Assembly: GCA_032207245.1 (NCBI GenBank)
Contig: CM063509.1
Coordinates: 1,206,998-1,270,997 of the forward strand
Reading direction: 5' to 3'
DNA from: Pardosa pseudoannulata
Taxonomy: Eukaryota; Arthropoda; Arachnida; Araneae; Lycosidae
Length of the DNA stretch: 64,000 nucleotides
Below the pieces are notes generated by a model. That model was not told where the DNA came from. It saw only the letters and a list, made by a program, of their open reading frames with translations, and did not search any database. Positions 62,101-64,000 of the stretch are shown here, piece after piece. Position 1 is the stretch's first letter, and each line of letters opens with the position of its first letter. Both the position numbers and the translations under genes were made by a program.

Positions 62101-64000
62101 GTGATGGTTTCGGTAAAAGAGCACCGCGGACAGAACGTAAATTTTAGTCGGGCTTTTTTTCATTCTTTTTCGCCTAGGACGCACCGTTCTCGAGATATTT
62201 GCATTTTAAATTTTCAAATATATTTTTCTGTTTCAGCGGAAGATCAGAATTATTTCCCGGCAAGTACCGTGATGGTTTCGGTAAAAGAGCACCGCGGACA
62301 GAACGTAAATTTTAGTCGGGCTTTTTTTCATTCTTTTTCGCCTAGGACGCACCGTTCTCGAGATATTTGCATTTTAAATTTTCAAATATATTTTTCTGGT
62401 TTCAGCGGAAGATCAGAATTATTTCCCGGCAAGTACCGTGATGGTTTCGGTAAAAGAGCACCGCGGACAGAACGTAAATTTTAGTCGGGCTTTTTTTTCA
62501 TTCTTTTTCGCCTAGGACGCAACCGTTCTCGAGATATTTGCATTTTAAATTTTCAAATATATTTTTCTGGTTTCAGCGGAAGATCAGAATTATTTCCCGG
62601 CAAGTACCGTGATGGTTTCGGTAAAAGAGCACCGCGGACAGAACGTAAATTTTAGTCGGGCTTTTTTTCATTCTTTTTCGCCTAGGACGCACCGTTCTCG
62701 AGATATTTGCATTTTAAATTTTCAAATATATTTTTCTGTTTCAGCGGAAGATCAGAATTATTTCCCGGCAAGTACCGTGATGGTTTCGGTAAAAGAGCAC
62801 CGCGGACAGAACGTAAATTTTAGTCGGGCTTTTTTTCATTCTTTTTCGCCTAGGACGCACCGTTCTCGAGATATTTGCATTTTAAATTTTCAAATATATT
62901 TTTCTGTTTCAGCGGAAGATCAGAATTATTTCCCGGCAAGTACCGTGATGGTTTCGGTAAAAGAGCACCGCGGACAGAACGTAAATTTTAGTCGGGCTTT
63001 TTTTCATTCTTTTTCGCCTAGGACGCACCGTTCTCGAGATATTTGCATTTTAAATTTTCAAATATATTTTTCGGTTTCAGCGGAAGATCAGAATTATTTC
63101 CCGGCAAGTACCGGGATGGTTTCGGTAAAAGAGCACCGCGGACAGAACGTAAATTTTAGTCGGGCTTTTTTTCATTCTTTTTCGCCTAGGACGCACCGTT
63201 CTCGAGATATTTGCATTTTAAATTTTCAAATATATTTTTCTGTTTCAGCGGAAGATCAGAATTATTTCCCGGCAAGTACCGTGATGGTTTCGGTAAAAGA
63301 GCACCGCGGACAGAACGTAAATTTTAGTCGGGCTTTTTTTCATTCTTTTTCGCCTAGGACGCACCGTTCTCGAGATATTTGCATTTTAAATTTTCAAATA
63401 TATTTTTCGGTTTCAGCGGAAGATCAGAATTATTTCCCGGCAAGTACCGTGATGGTTTCGGTAAAAGAGCACCGCGGACAGAACGTAAATTTTAGTCGGG
63501 CTTTTTTTCATTCTTTTTCGCCTAGGACGCAACCGTTCTCGAGATATTTGCATTTTAAATTTTCAAATATATTTTTCTGTTTCAGCGGAAGATCAGAATT
63601 ATTTCCCGGCAAGTACCGTGATGGTTTCGGTAAAAGAGCACCGCGGACAGAACGTAAATTTTAGTCGGGCTTTTTTTTCATTCTTTTTCGCCTAGGACGC
63701 ACCGTTCTCGAGATATTTGCATTTTAGATTTTCAAATATATTTTTCGGTTTCAGCGGAAGATCAGAATTATTTCCCGGCACGTACCGTGATGGTTTCGGT
63801 AAAAGAGCACCGCGGACAGAACGTAAATTTTAGTCGGGCTTTTTTTCCTTCCTTTTCGCCTAGGACGCACCGTTCTCGAGATATTTGCATTTTAGATTTT
63901 CAAATATATTTTTCTGTTTCAGCGGAAGATCAGAATTATTTCCCGGCAAGTACCGTGATGGTTTCGGTAAAAGAGCACCGCGGACAGAACGTAAATTTTA

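Larger units (their letters stand above)
51382..64000 (+). repeat. Sat-C array (168-169 bp monomer, about 75 copies, runs off the window)
   Basis: Head-to-tail copies of a unit containing GATGGTTTCGGTAAAAGAGC, CACCGCGGACAGAACG, TCGCCTAGGACGCACCG and CAGCGGAAGATCAGAATT. Typical length is 168 bp. Frequent one-base variants are CGCACCG, CGCAACCG or CGAACCG; TTTTCTG, TTTTCGG or TTTTCTGG; T7 or T8 after CGGGC; and CCGTGATGG, CCGGGATGG or CCGGATGG. Each unit has the dyad ATATTTG, 13 bp, CAAATAT, plus the palindromes CCGCGG, CCTAGG and TCTCGAGA. It shares no obvious sequence with A or B. Copies differ by very few substitutions, so the array is well homogenised. The last two copies (about 63.7-64.0 kb) show more substitutions (TTTTAGATTTTC, TTCCTTCC), perhaps approaching an edge. 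Confidence 0.97.

Noticed and set aside
1..64000. tRNA, rRNA, snRNA genes, retroelement open reading frames, LTRs
   Set aside because: I saw no cloverleaf with A and B boxes, no rRNA core motifs, no reverse-transcriptase or integrase motifs and no poly-A-terminated insertions within the arrays.

Overview
The window is satellite DNA from end to end and contains no gene that I can support. It looks like pericentromeric, centromeric or subtelomeric heterochromatin of a eukaryote, probably an invertebrate. Reasons: three long-monomer tandem repeat families fill about 63.5 of 64 kb, there are two scaffold gaps of exactly 100 N, and an AT-rich foldback (MITE-like) element lies at the left edge. I cannot name the species from sequence alone.

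Families, as I name them. Sat-A has a 174 bp monomer; its + orientation contains TTTCGTTAATATCGTCGAAC. Sat-B has a 185 bp monomer; its + orientation contains GCATTGTTCCATGTTTCAAC. Sat-B has two diverged subtypes: B1 contains CAGAAAATGGAGGAG and TTCAACTACAGAAAA, B2 contains CATTAAATTGAGGTG and TTAAAATAAAGAAAA. Sat-C has a 168-169 bp monomer, is more GC-rich, and contains CACCGCGGACAGAACG and TTCTCGAGATATTTGC.

Layout: foldback element 1-~335; A(+) 341-2376; B(-) 2377-4942; A(+) 4939-13373; B(+) 13372-14145; A(-) 14146-19047, interrupted by an N gap at 16109-16208; B(+) 19044-40374; A(-) 40375-41406; B(-) 41407-48486; A(+) 48483-51281; N gap 51282-51381; C(+) 51382-64000.

Main result: the A/B mosaic is ordered. 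Only four junction types occur. J1 (A cut at TATAGCG, joined to B2) is present three times (2376, 14146, 40375), and all three copies carry the same diagnostic GATC about 40 bp inside A. J2 (joined through a shared ATAT) is present three times (4939, 19044, 48483). J3 (13373) and J4 (41406) are each unique, and they are the only places where A and B change relative orientation. Inverting the segment between J3 and J4 on paper gives a regular order: A(+) J1 B(-) J2, three times, then A(+). A single inversion of about 28 kb inside an already amplified A/B composite therefore explains the orientation pattern. The A-side cuts of J1, J3 and J4 all fall in one 25 bp near-palindrome of the Sat-A monomer.

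Higher-order structure is also visible: a 14-monomer (about 2,590 bp) unit in B at 41.4-48.5 kb, a 6-monomer (1,042 bp) unit in A at 8.3-10.4 kb, and a 4-monomer (about 673 bp) periodicity at the start of C. The ladders of 60-63-codon frames in B and the long open frames in C (up to 585 codons) follow from monomer length and composition; I do not regard them as genes.
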